Shown: one piece after another, positions 43,952 to 52,725 of the stretch
How positions within the stretch are numbered: the first letter of the stretch is position 1
Layout: each line of letters opens with the position of its first letter
Assembly (NCBI GenBank): GCA_947503835.1
Contig: CANNFM010000006.1
Location: forward strand, 1 to 64,000
Origin: an uncultured Aquimarina sp.
Lineage (GTDB): Bacteria; Bacteroidota; Bacteroidia; Flavobacteriales; Flavobacteriaceae
Length of the DNA stretch: 64,000 nucleotides
Direction: 5' to 3'
Position numbers and translations under genes: made by a program
The notes under the pieces: model-generated
Seen by the model: the letters and a program-made list of their open reading frames with translations, nothing else
The model's database searches: none
What the model was told of the DNA's origin: nothing

Positions 43952-44671
43952 TTATTGTCTTCTTACATGTCCTCCCGAGTTATCTACTTCAGATACTTTA
44001 TTGGGTTTTCCGTAGTATACAACATTGGCACCACTGGTTGCTTTTCCGGTGAATTGGTTTTTTGCATGAATTCGGATTGAAGCTCCACTGGTCGCTTTAG
44101 CTTCGGATACAAGACTTAAAAGATCCTCTGCTCGTAAGTTAGCTCCACTGGTTGCATTCGCTTTATGAAAATTTACTTTTCCTGTTAGGTCAATCATGGC
44201 TCCACTGGTAGCAGAAGAGGTTACAGATTCTGCTTTTATGTTTAGCTTGATATCTGCTCCACTAGTTGCTCTAAGTTCGATATCTTTTTGTTTTACCGCT
44301 TCTTCAGAAGTAATACTTGCACCACTATTTACCCTTAATTGATTTAATTTGTCATAGGATACAAATACATTTTTTTCATCGGCAAAATAGATATTTTCAT
44401 CAGAAGTTACATACAGTGTATTTTCTTTTACATATACCTCGATATGCTCGTGCAGGTTTTTATTGGCTTCTACTATTACCTTTCTACTTTGATCCTGTAT
44501 TAAAATTACATCTAATCCTCTACTAGCTTTTATGGCATCGAAGTTTTCATTAATGACTCTTTCTTTTCTTACCACTTCTCCTTGTCCTTTAATTCCATCG
44601 AAAACTATATTGCAGGAACAACAGGCTATTGATAAACAAAAGGTTACTAAAATTTTGACTAGTGTGCTCAT
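43952..44671 (-). CDS. Head-GIN (DUF2807) lipoprotein with repeated TSGA motif
   Basis: A 239-residue protein, probably a lipoprotein (lipobox near SIACCSC). It begins VINENFDAIKASRGLDVILIQDQSRKVIVEANKNL, the DUF2807 start. The rest is a beta-helix with a TSGA/NSGA motif (RVNSGASI, RATSGADI, SATSGAMI, NATSGANL, KATSGASI, KATSGANV) every ~20-22 residues, one per rung. The gene lies 65 bp downstream of the PspC gene. An element shared with the PadR upstream region precedes its start. Confidence 0.88.
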   Translation of the reverse strand: MSTLVKILVTFCLSIACCSCNIVFDGIKGQGEVVRKERVINENFDAIKASRGLDVILIQDQSRKVIVEANKNLHEHIEVYVKENTLYVTSDENIYFADEKNVFVSYDKLNQLRVNSGASITSEEAVKQKDIELRATSGADIKLNIKAESVTSSATSGAMIDLTGKVNFHKANATSGANLRAEDLLSLVSEAKATSGASIRIHAKNQFTGKATSGANVVYYGKPNKVSEVDNSGGHVRRQ

Positions 44672-44691
44672 GATTTTACATTTTAATTATT

Positions 44692-44713
44692 AACTGTTCG
44701 TTTTTTGATTGAT
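44692..44713 (-). promoter_or_regulatory. 22-bp element, copy 1 (upstream of DUF2807 gene)
   Basis: On the minus strand ATCAATCAAAAAACGAACAG plus TT, 20 bp before the DUF2807 start. The same element (one base different) occurs at 46852-46873, 21 bp before the PadR start. The matched spacing suggests a shared operator or promoter element, perhaps a PadR site. Confidence 0.5.
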
Positions 44714-44735
44714 CTTGCCCAAGGCAAGGATTGAT

Positions 44736-46493
44736 TTAATTATCGGTTTTAATTTCTATTCCGTTTTCGTCTATTTTTATGTCTACTTCTTCACTTTTAA
44801 GTCGTACTCCTTCTTCATCAATTTTAAGGTTAGTATTTTGATCATCAGAGTTGATATTAATTTTTACTTCATCATCATCTTGCCATTCATTGTATTCCCA
44901 ATCATTTTCTTCTCCTTCTTCTGGGCAATTTTCACATTCAAATTTTCCATCAACTACTTTAATATATTCACCTTCTTTATTATCAATTGTTATGTAGTCA
45001 TCGTATTTCCAGGAATTATTAAACCCAGATGTGTTTTCGTCTGCAAATACTGTGATTCCTTCTGGTAGTGTAAGTATTACATTAACTTCCTGGTCTCTAT
45101 GTTTACTAGCATACTCTGTAATTGCATACCCATTTAGTAACAAGTGGTTACCATCAAGCTCGTAAGCATAATCTAACTCTTCGGCTCTTTGTGATGCTTC
45201 ATCATATGATCTTCCTTCTGCTTTCTTTTCTATAGTAATACCTACCATAGAATCTCTTTTTGAAGTTTTAAAATAAAGTTCTATATCCTGTATCACAATT
45301 ATCCTGTTACCTTGTGCGTCTCTCTTGATTTTATAATCATTTCTGTGTTTAAGGTGTTTTACGTATCTATTATTTGATTCCATTTTAATAGTTAGGGTAT
45401 CCTTACTGGTTACTGGTAATAGTTGCTTTTCTGTAATCACTTCGGCATCATATGCCTCTAGAGTTGCTTGTCTAACCCCTATAACCGTAAGTCCTATAAT
45501 TGAAATTATCCAAACTCCTAATAAGCCGAGCTTAGCTGGGGTTCCTATAGATTTTAAGTTACTTATCAAAATTCGTAGCCCAAGGATGAATAGAAAGAAA
45601 AATGGGATTCCTACTGCAAAAAATACGGTTAGAGAAAGTAACCATAATGGAACTTCTGGATGATTGCTTACTTCAAAGTATTCTACCCAGGGTGTATCCA
45701 TAAATCCAAAAGTACCCAGTGTAAATAGTCCAATAAATAGACTAATTAAAGTAACTCCGGCCACTATGATTAGAAATACACCGATTAGCTTTACAAATAT
45801 CTTTAATATGACTAATAAAACATCTCCTAAGGCTTCAAAGAACGTAGTAGAACTATTTTTTACTTTATCGCTGTATTTTTGATAGTCTACATTCTTTACG
45901 GTATCGGCAACATCATCAAACCCTTCCTTGATTTTTTTCTCTATGTTACTAATATTAACTGCTTCTCCCTTCATTGCCAAAAAATCAGCTGTAGTTTTTG
46001 CTTCAGGAACAAAAATCCAAAATGCAATATAGATAAGTACGAAGGCTCCACTAGAGAATATGGTAAATAATATCCATGCTAATCGAATCCATATGGGTTC
46101 TATACTTAAATAATGCCCTAATCCTGAGCTTACCCCTCCAACATAGGAATTTGTAGTATCTCTAAATAGATTTCTGGATGTTCTAGGTTTTTGAGACGCT
46201 GCTTTTGGTTCATCTTCAAAGATTTCCTCATCTAGCCTGTAATCTTCGGGTTGTCCCATCACTGCTATGACTTCGTCTACTTCCTTGTTGCCTATAACTT
46301 GTCGTTCATCTTTTATTTTTTCACTAAATAATTCTGCAATTCTAGCTTCAATATCTGCAATGATCTCATCTCTACCTTGCGAATCGGTAAACGAACGTTT
46401 AATGGCATTTAGATAACGTTGCAGTTTTAGATAAGCCTCCTCATCGATATGAAAAAATATGCCTGCTAAATTTATATTAACTGTCTTGTTCAT
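44736..46493 (-). CDS. PspC-domain membrane protein
   Basis: A 585-residue protein: an N-terminal region (MNKTVNINLAGIFFHIDEEAY, with INAIKRSFTDSQGRDEIIADIEARIAEL) that links to a PspC domain (RNLFRDTTNSYVGGVSSGLGHYLSIEPIWIRLAWILFT) at ~110-175, further TM helices to ~340, then a long acidic C-terminal domain with head-GIN-like beta strands ending EVDIKIDENGIEIKTDN. PspC is part of envelope stress signalling. It begins 1 bp after the padR stop, so padR and pspC form one operon. Confidence 0.9.
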   Translation of the reverse strand: MNKTVNINLAGIFFHIDEEAYLKLQRYLNAIKRSFTDSQGRDEIIADIEARIAELFSEKIKDERQVIGNKEVDEVIAVMGQPEDYRLDEEIFEDEPKAASQKPRTSRNLFRDTTNSYVGGVSSGLGHYLSIEPIWIRLAWILFTIFSSGAFVLIYIAFWIFVPEAKTTADFLAMKGEAVNISNIEKKIKEGFDDVADTVKNVDYQKYSDKVKNSSTTFFEALGDVLLVILKIFVKLIGVFLIIVAGVTLISLFIGLFTLGTFGFMDTPWVEYFEVSNHPEVPLWLLSLTVFFAVGIPFFFLFILGLRILISNLKSIGTPAKLGLLGVWIISIIGLTVIGVRQATLEAYDAEVITEKQLLPVTSKDTLTIKMESNNRYVKHLKHRNDYKIKRDAQGNRIIVIQDIELYFKTSKRDSMVGITIEKKAEGRSYDEASQRAEELDYAYELDGNHLLLNGYAITEYASKHRDQEVNVILTLPEGITVFADENTSGFNNSWKYDDYITIDNKEGEYIKVVDGKFECENCPEEGEENDWEYNEWQDDDEVKININSDDQNTNLKIDEEGVRLKSEEVDIKIDENGIEIKTDN

Positions 46494-46494
46494 T

Positions 46495-46830
46495 TTACTT
46501 CTTTTTTTGTTTGGTTACCAGGTTTACTGCATGTCGTAATTCGTCCCAGGTAGTATTTAATTCTTTTAGAAATAGTTTTCCTGTTTCTGTGAGCCCATAA
46601 TATTTACGAGGAGGCCCGGATGTAGATTCTTCCCATCGATAGCTTAGCAATCCGGCATTCTTTAGCCTGGTTAATAAAGGGTATATTGTACCCTCTACCA
46701 CTAGCATTTTTGCATCTTTTAGGGTTTCCAAAATTTCGGCAACATAGGCATCATCGTCCTTAAGGATAGAAAGTATGCAATATTCCAGAACACCTTTGCG
46801 CATCTGCGCTTTTGTGTTTTCGATCTTCAT
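46495..46830 (-). CDS. PadR-family transcriptional regulator
   Basis: A 111-residue protein of the short PadR type: MRKGVLEYCILSILKDDDAYVAEILETLKDAKMLVVEGTIYPLLTRLKNAGLLSYRWEESTSGPPRKYYGLTETGKLFLKEL. The winged helix carries the conserved GTIYPLL-RL and PRKYY segments. It probably represses its own operon with PspC and DUF2807 proteins, responding to membrane-active compounds as in related systems. The ATG is 21 bp from the conserved 22-bp element. Confidence 0.93.
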   Translation of the reverse strand: MKIENTKAQMRKGVLEYCILSILKDDDAYVAEILETLKDAKMLVVEGTIYPLLTRLKNAGLLSYRWEESTSGPPRKYYGLTETGKLFLKELNTTWDELRHAVNLVTKQKKK

Positions 46831-46851
46831 AAAACTAATTTTTAAAAGTTA

Positions 46852-46873
46852 AACTGTTCATTTTTTGATTGAT
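46852..46873 (-). promoter_or_regulatory. 22-bp element, copy 2 (upstream of padR)
   Basis: Matches the element at 44692-44713 in 21 of 22 positions on the minus strand (ATCAATCAAAAAATGAACAG plus TT). It lies 21 bp upstream of the padR ATG. GATTGATGATT heptad-like repeats follow at 46867-46890. Confidence 0.5.
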
Positions 46874-46889
46874 GATGGTTGATTGATGA

Positions 46890-47342
46890 TTATTTTATAA
46901 ATCGTATACAAAGAGGATACTTATACGTTTCACCTTTGTTTGCTTTTAATGCCGCTGTGATCACAAAAATTATTTCCAGAAAAAAACCAATTAAAGCAAT
47001 TATACCTATAAACGAGGCCCCAATAAGAGTTCTAAACCCTCCTGGATCTGAAAAATTGATGGATATATCATTAAAATGAAATAGATCCGTAATTGTAGCA
47101 TCTCCAAACACACTAAAAATGAAGAATGGAAATGACAATATCCCTAACACTACTGTATATAGTAAAATACTTAACTGAAAATTAATCGCCTCTTTACCAT
47201 TATTGTCTATAAAGTCTGATTTATCTTTATTCGTGGTCCATAAAAGAATGGGAACAATATAATTTCCAAATGGGATAAAGTATTTAGAAAATACACCCAG
47301 ATGTATGAAAGTGGCAATATTTTTGTGATTATTGATTGACAT
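46890..47342 (-). CDS. DUF4870 (Tic20-like) membrane protein
   Basis: Start chosen at 47342 (MSINNHKNIATFIHLGVF), 150 residues; the longer frame adds twenty residues with no homology. DUF4870 pattern: FIHLGVFSKYFIPFGNYIVPILLWTTNKDKSDFIDNNGKEAINFQLSILLYTVV, with four hydrophobic segments and IKAALKANKGETYKYP-like end (TAALKANKGETYKYPLCIRFIK). Small inner-membrane proteins of unknown function. It precedes padR by 59 bp. Confidence 0.88.
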   Translation of the reverse strand: MSINNHKNIATFIHLGVFSKYFIPFGNYIVPILLWTTNKDKSDFIDNNGKEAINFQLSILLYTVVLGILSFPFFIFSVFGDATITDLFHFNDISINFSDPGGFRTLIGASFIGIIALIGFFLEIIFVITAALKANKGETYKYPLCIRFIK

Positions 47343-47496
47343 TTTTAAAAGTATATAATAGTTTCTTATGCAAATATATGTCTTTAAAAAGGTATTATGC
47401 AAAACATAGTACCATAATTTAACATAAATTTAAGATTTAAGGTGTTTTTTACAGACAGTTCTTTTGCCTATATTGTGGTGATTAAAAGCAAAGACT

Positions 47497-47952
47497 ATGA
47501 ATATTACTCCTGGAAAGCTTAATGCATTCTTACTATTTAAATTACCCTCTGCCTGGATGTGCGGAGTACGATTAAAAACAATAGATAGGAACAATTGTAC
47601 TGTTACTGTAAAGCATAGATGGATCAATCAAAATCCGTTTAATTCTATGTTTTGGGCCGTACAAGGCATGGCTGCAGAATTAACAACAGGTGCTTTAGTA
47701 ACTGGATATATAAGAAACAGCGGAAAAAAAGTATCCATGCTGGTAGCAAATAACAATGCAACTTTTACAAAAAAGGCTACTGGTAGAATAACATTTGTGT
47801 GTAATGATGGACATTTGGTAGAAGATGCCATCCAAAAAACAATAGAAACCGGAGAGGGCCAAACTGTATGGATGAAATCTATTGGAACTAATAAAGATGG
47901 GATAGAAGTGTCTACCTTTAATTTTGAATGGACTGTTAAAGTGAAAAGCTAA
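47497..47952 (+). CDS. DUF4442 hotdog-fold protein
   Basis: A 151-residue protein with the DUF4442/YiiD-like hotdog plan: LNAFLLFKLPSAWMCGVRLKTIDRNNCTVTVKHRWINQNPFNSMFWAVQGMAAELTTGALV, then KTGEGQTVWMKSIGTNKDGIEVSTFNFEWTVKVKS. Related proteins are putative acyl thioesterases. It is divergent from the DUF4870 gene. Substrate unknown. Confidence 0.85.
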   Translation: MNITPGKLNAFLLFKLPSAWMCGVRLKTIDRNNCTVTVKHRWINQNPFNSMFWAVQGMAAELTTGALVTGYIRNSGKKVSMLVANNNATFTKKATGRITFVCNDGHLVEDAIQKTIETGEGQTVWMKSIGTNKDGIEVSTFNFEWTVKVKS

Positions 47953-48071
47953 TAATGTATACAAAATGAAGATTTAATTGTAACACATTTCTAAAATTGT
48001 TTACTGATAAAGAAAAGATTCATTAACCTACCTGTTCATAAAACGGGTAATTAAAAACGATACATTTAATT

Positions 48072-48871
48072 ATGACTGCACACGAAATAGATTATGAGAT
48101 TATTGGTGAAGAAATGCAATATGTAGAGATAGAACTTGATCCACAGGAGGGAGTAATTGCCGAAGCTGGAAGTTTTATGATGATGGATGACGGTATTAAA
48201 ATGGACACTATTTTTGGAGATGGTTCTGAAAAGAACAAAGGTGTTATGGGAAAAATATTTGGAGCGGGTAAACGTCTCTTAACGGGAGAAAGTTTATTTA
48301 TGACCGCTTTTTATAACCAAGTTCCGGGTAAAAAAAAGGTAAGTTTTGCGCTCCATACCCTGGTAAAATAATACCAATAGATTTAACTAACTACGGTGGG
48401 AAATTTATTTGTCAGAAAGATGCTTTTCTTTGCGCTGCAAAGGGAGTTTCTGTTGGAATTGAGTTCTCAAGAAAATTAGGCCGAGGTTTATTTGGAGGAG
48501 AAGGATTTATCATGCAAAAATTAGAAGGTGATGGTATGGCTTTTGTACATGCCGGGGGAACTACGGCAAGAAAAGAATTACAACCGGGAGAGAAATTAAA
48601 AATTGATACTGGTTGTATTATTGGTTTTTCTCAAGATGTAAATTATGATATCGAGTTTGTTGGAGGAATCAAAAACACAATTTTTGGCGGTGAAGGTTTG
48701 TTTTTTGCAACTTTAACTGGGCCAGGGGTTGTGTATGTACAGTCTCTTCCGTTTAGCAGATTAGCAAATCGAGTATTAGCTTTGGCTCCCAGAGGAGGAG
48801 GTAAAAGTAAAGGTGAAGGAAGCATCCTGGGAGGGATAGGAGATCTTTTAGATGGCGACAATAGTTATTAG
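48072..48871 (+). pseudogene. AIM24/TIGR00266 family gene, single frameshift
   Basis: Two frames join into one gene of the normal size (~266 residues). Frame 1 (48072-48371) reads IDYEIIGEEMQYVEIELDPQEGVIAEAGSFMMMDDGI ... PGKKKVSFA and then runs into an out-of-frame tail (LHTLVK stop). Frame 2 continues the family from [27 protein letters not shown] through [29 protein letters not shown] to the end at 48871. One base is missing at about 48348-48350 (GC then GCTCCA). It is either a real inactivation or a sequencing error. Confidence 0.85.
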
Positions 48872-49007
48872 TACTGTTAAAAATGCGCTAAATGACCATT
48901 TTTTTGGTTTTATTTGCATATATTAGCATATATTAATTATAAAAACGTAAGCCTATTCCTACAATTACTTGTTTAAACCTAACATTTTTTTAAACCCCTA
49001 TTAATTT

Positions 49008-49205
49008 ATGGCTAGAGCAATGTTTGATTACACGAAGACTGTACTTAAAAAAGTAAGTTTTGATGTTAATCTTTTTACAAAGGAAGTTCTTAAAGCACTA
49101 AACAGATTACTTCCGCATGAGATTGAAGAATTAAAAATTTGGATTCAATCTCTGACCATTAAACAACCAGAATTACAATCTTGTTTAATTTATTTAAAAA
49201 CATAA
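49008..49205 (+). CDS. Conserved small hypothetical protein
   Basis: A 65-residue protein, ARAMFDYTKTVLKKVSFDVNLFTKEVLKALNRLLPHEIEELKIWI, ending LQSCLIYLKT. I recall this as a strongly conserved small protein of Flavobacteriia of unknown function. No signal or TM segment. It ends at a terminator shared with oxyR. Confidence 0.8.
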   Translation: MARAMFDYTKTVLKKVSFDVNLFTKEVLKALNRLLPHEIEELKIWIQSLTIKQPELQSCLIYLKT

Positions 49206-49206
49206 T

Positions 49207-49240
49207 AAAAAAAAAGCGGCTTTTTAGTCGCTTTTTGTTT
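49207..49240. terminator. Bidirectional terminator overlapping the oxyR 3' end
   Basis: AAAAAGCG (49211-49218) pairs with CGCTTTTT around a short loop, flanked by A and T runs. It serves the 65-residue gene and oxyR. Confidence 0.75.
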
Positions 49241-50174
49241 TTTGAAGAGGACTGATAATTTGCACGTTTTGAAAAGCAATAGCTCCTTTTACTACTCCAG
49301 CAATTGTAGAGTGTAATGCATCTATTATTTGCAATTTTAATTCACTTTTATTAAAAATCAAACTCACTTCTCTTGCAGGAGATGGCTCATTAAAATAATG
49401 AAGATTACTTTTCTCATTGTTTTTTATATCTAAAGTATGTAAATAGGGTAGAAGTGTCATTCCTAAACCTTCGTTAGCCAGCTTTACAAGTGTTTCAAAA
49501 CTCCCACTTTCTAATTGAAAATGATCTTCATCATAACTTTTCTTGGTTTTGCATAAGTTGATGATACCATCCCTAAAGCAATGTCCATCTTCTAGTAAAA
49601 GCATATCATCGATATCAAGATCTGCAGTATCAATCTTTTTCTTTTGATTTAATCTATGTGTAGAAGGAACATATCCTACAAAAGGTTCATAATACAGTAC
49701 TCTTTCTTTAAGGTTTTCGTTTTCTAAAGGAGTTGCAGCAATCGCAGCGTCTAAATGACCATCCATCAGTCGTTCTACGATGGTCTCTGTATTTAACTCT
49801 TCGATTTTTAATTTTACTTTAGGATATTTTTTTATGAAATTGTTTAAGAACATTGGAAGTAAAGTGGGCATAACAGTTGGGATGACACCCAGTTTAAATT
49901 CACCGCCAATAAACCCCTTTTGTTGATCTACAATGTCTTGTATACGTTCACTTTCATTAACAATATTTCTTGCTTGCTGTACTAGTTTAGCTCCAACCTC
50001 AGTAAGTGCTATCGGTTTTTTACTACGATCAAAAATGAGTATATCCAATTCGTCTTCGAGTTTTTGGATTTGCATACTTAATGTAGGCTGGGTTACGAAG
50101 GTTTTTTCTGCTGCTTTCGTAAAATTTTGATGTTCTGCCACTGCAAGAACATATTTTAATTGTGTGATCGTCAT
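49224..50174 (-). CDS. oxyR: LysR-family regulator OxyR
   Basis: A 316-residue LysR-type regulator. The N-terminal winged HTH is TQLKYVLAVAEHQNFTKAAEKTFVTQPTLSMQIQKLEDEL. The regulatory domain contains the redox switch LLLEDGHCFRDGIINLCK, with two Cys nine residues apart as in E. coli OxyR (C199/C208). It senses hydrogen peroxide by disulfide formation and activates peroxide-defence genes such as catalase and ahpCF, not seen in the window. Confidence 0.95.
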   Translation of the reverse strand: MTITQLKYVLAVAEHQNFTKAAEKTFVTQPTLSMQIQKLEDELDILIFDRSKKPIALTEVGAKLVQQARNIVNESERIQDIVDQQKGFIGGEFKLGVIPTVMPTLLPMFLNNFIKKYPKVKLKIEELNTETIVERLMDGHLDAAIAATPLENENLKERVLYYEPFVGYVPSTHRLNQKKKIDTADLDIDDMLLLEDGHCFRDGIINLCKTKKSYDEDHFQLESGSFETLVKLANEGLGMTLLPYLHTLDIKNNEKSNLHYFNEPSPAREVSLIFNKSELKLQIIDALHSTIAGVVKGAIAFQNVQIISPLQKTKSD

Positions 50175-50261
50175 TTGCTAAAATTAAGGATCACAAAAGT
50201 AGGAAAGCTATTGATAAAAACTATTAAAAGTTTATTAAAAATTTATTTTATTTATTATTAT

Positions 50262-51986
50262 TTAAACAAGAATTTCATCATTAACAATCTGATCCAAATA
50301 TTCTTTTAAAGAAAGTTCTTCTGGCAGATTCATTTTGGCTTTTGCTCTGTTTCTTGTCATTTTTACGGTACTAATCGATACATTAAGTAATTGTGCGGAT
50401 TCTTTAAGCGATAACCTCAGTTTAAGAAGCAGGCAATGTTTAATTTCATTGGTAGACAATTTTGGATGCTCTTTTTTGAGCTGGTGTACAATACCGGGAT
50501 ACTGCGATCCTATGCGCTCAGAGAATATATCATAATTTCCTTGAGAAGCGATGTAGCGACTTAGTGATTCTTTGGCAGCGGTAATGTCATTAGCATCATT
50601 ATGCCGTATGGCATTGCAGAGATTGTGCTCTATTGCGGTGAGTTCTTCCATGCTTTTGGTTTGGGCAATAAGGATGGCAGATAGTTCATCTTCTCTAACT
50701 TTGATATGATTTTTTAGGACCTCTTTTTCTTTCTGTTTTAGTGCAACAACAGTCTTTTTTGATTTGTGATACTTTGTATAGATCAAAAAGCTAACAATAA
50801 TCATTAACAAACAGGATAACCCGATACTTAAAGAGATAATATACAGTTTTTGTCTTCCATTTTTTTCGGACAGAATATCTTTTTCTAACAATACTCTTTG
50901 GGTTTCTTGTGTTTGATTGATGTACTTTATTTTAGTATCATATAAGCCTGTAAATTTCTTTTTTTCGAGTGCACGTAAACTATCAATTATAGATTCTCTT
51001 TTTTCATAACTATGTATGGCAGACATCAAAGAACCGCTGTTTTTATAAAATTCTCCAAGGCTTTTATAATATCTTGGGATGTCTGCAAGATTATCGGTGG
51101 TCCTAATGGCATCTTCAAGATAATAGATTGCATTTTTTGTATCCCCAATAGCATTATAAGAATCGGCTAGATATTCTGAATTGGCAGCAATAAACCTATT
51201 AAAACCGTTTGCAATAAGCTTTTTCCTAACCGACAAACCACTATCAATAGCCTTTTGATAGTTTCCTGTAAGAAAATAATCATGAGCAAGAAGATGTGTC
51301 GAATATAGTTCCATTTGTATATCTTGGTGTTTCTTCCCATAGGCTAACATTTTATGAAGTATTGGAGTACTTTTTTCTGGCTTTTTTTTGTATTGATAAG
51401 CTAAGGCCAGATGAGACAGCTGAACATGCTTATACCGCTCACCAATAGAAGCCGAATCGTTAAGAGATTGTTTTAACATGGTGATCCCTTTGTCATATTG
51501 CCCTTTTTGGATATACCCTACAGCAAGATTTGCCCTTATTTTTGATTTTGTAAGTTCATCCTCATCAGCGGCAAGCTTATATGCTTCAGAATAAATATCG
51601 AGCCCCTCATTATTGTGTCCAAGAAAATATAAGAAAACATTCCCTTTGTCCATTAGATAACTTATCCGATGCTTTTTATTTGGATATATCGTTTCTATAG
51701 CTTCAAACTTACTTGAATAATACAAAACACTATCCAAGTTTTGCTGCCGCCCATAATTCCACATTAAATCATTATAGGTATCAAGCAACCCCTCTGTATA
51801 GTTAACAGATTGAGATTTTTTAAGACGCGTATATGTGTTTTCAAAAGTTTTATTTGCATCATCATCATGATAATGACAATTTAAGCTATCCACTTCTTTG
51901 ATGATAGCATCTCTACTTTGACTTTGTGCAGAAAAATTGAGGATAAGTGCGATCCATAAAAAAAGAACTGCGTTGTGGGGTACCAT
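50262..51986 (-). CDS. TPR-containing LuxR-type transcriptional regulator
   Basis: A 574-residue protein with a signal peptide/TM start (NAVLFLWIALILNFSAQSQ), about seven TPR-like repeats to ~360, one TM helix (LYIISLSIGLSCLLMIIVSFLIYTKYH) at ~395, a coiled coil and a C-terminal LuxR/GerE HTH (STNEIKHCLLLKLRLSLKESAQLLNVSISTVKMTRNRAKAKMNL). This TPR-TM-LuxR layout is a common flavobacterial regulator type, transmitting an envelope signal to transcription. Target unknown. Confidence 0.9.
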   Translation of the reverse strand: MVPHNAVLFLWIALILNFSAQSQSRDAIIKEVDSLNCHYHDDDANKTFENTYTRLKKSQSVNYTEGLLDTYNDLMWNYGRQQNLDSVLYYSSKFEAIETIYPNKKHRISYLMDKGNVFLYFLGHNNEGLDIYSEAYKLAADEDELTKSKIRANLAVGYIQKGQYDKGITMLKQSLNDSASIGERYKHVQLSHLALAYQYKKKPEKSTPILHKMLAYGKKHQDIQMELYSTHLLAHDYFLTGNYQKAIDSGLSVRKKLIANGFNRFIAANSEYLADSYNAIGDTKNAIYYLEDAIRTTDNLADIPRYYKSLGEFYKNSGSLMSAIHSYEKRESIIDSLRALEKKKFTGLYDTKIKYINQTQETQRVLLEKDILSEKNGRQKLYIISLSIGLSCLLMIIVSFLIYTKYHKSKKTVVALKQKEKEVLKNHIKVREDELSAILIAQTKSMEELTAIEHNLCNAIRHNDANDITAAKESLSRYIASQGNYDIFSERIGSQYPGIVHQLKKEHPKLSTNEIKHCLLLKLRLSLKESAQLLNVSISTVKMTRNRAKAKMNLPEELSLKEYLDQIVNDEILV

Positions 51987-52100
51987 CTTTTATTTTTATG
52001 TTAAGGAGTATAAAACGTTATGTTTTTAATAGCATTTGGGCACAATATTTCATCCTTAGTTTTAAGCAGATTTTTCTCAAAAAGGCCTAAATCGAATTTT

Positions 52101-52271
52101 AACCCAGATTATGCATTGGAACTTCGTAATGAAGGTTTCAACTACAATAAAATATAACATTTTATAAGATTTAGCATAACACCGCTACGGTGAATCTTAA
52201 AAATGTAGCAAAGCGATATATTTTGGAGCAGTTTCAAGCTGTAATAGATTTTCTAATGCATAATCTGGGTT
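52101..52271. repeat. 171-bp MITE-like palindromic element
   Basis: AACCCAGATTATGCATT (52101-52117) and its exact inverse AATGCATAATCTGGGTT (52255-52271) bound the element; one more mismatch extends the arms to over 20 bp. Inside, ACATTTT...AAAATGT and AAGATT...AATCTT enclose a CACCG-CTA-CGGTG hairpin near 52181-52194. No coding capacity. It resembles a miniature inverted-repeat transposable element or REP-like repeat in the intergenic region upstream of the 41-residue small ORF. Confidence 0.65.
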
Positions 52272-52487
52272 TAACTACGGGTTTAATAAAACGAATATCG
52301 CGTTAATGCTATTATTATAGAAACTCTAATATAGTAATAAATTCAGTCTTTACTAATGGTTTCAGGGTATGTAAACTAAATGTAAACCTGTTTTTTAGCA
52401 ATGTGAACTTTTTGTAACCTTTGATTTACAAGCTGCTACAAAATCCTTTGCTAATTTTGAATTTCTCCAACATCTAAATTATACCCT

Positions 52488-52613
52488 ATGAAACCTAAAA
52501 TAGCACTGCAAAAGAAGAAATGGGATGTTGTAAACATAATTATAGTGCTCATATTTATTATAGCAATTATACAAACATTACTTGTAGCTTTAATGGTGAG
52601 TCAGATGAAGTAA
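52488..52613 (+). CDS. 41-residue single-span membrane peptide
   Basis: Too short for most gene callers. Basic N-terminus (MKPKIALQKKKWDVV), then one strong TM helix (NIIIVLIFIIAIIQTLLVAL) and a short tail. It lies in a 700-bp gap. A TAATTTTG sequence (52452-52459) resembles the Bacteroidota -7 box 29 bp upstream of its start, although no well-spaced -33 TTG was found. Probably a small membrane protein of unknown function. Confidence 0.5.
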   Translation: MKPKIALQKKKWDVVNIIIVLIFIIAIIQTLLVALMVSQMK

Positions 52614-52725
52614 ACTATTCATTATCTATAGTTTTTGTTAGACATACTTACATATAATATAAGGGAATATATTGTAATTGAATTCAATGTTAAGTTGAAA
52701 ATAGTAGTAACACAAAATCAATTTT

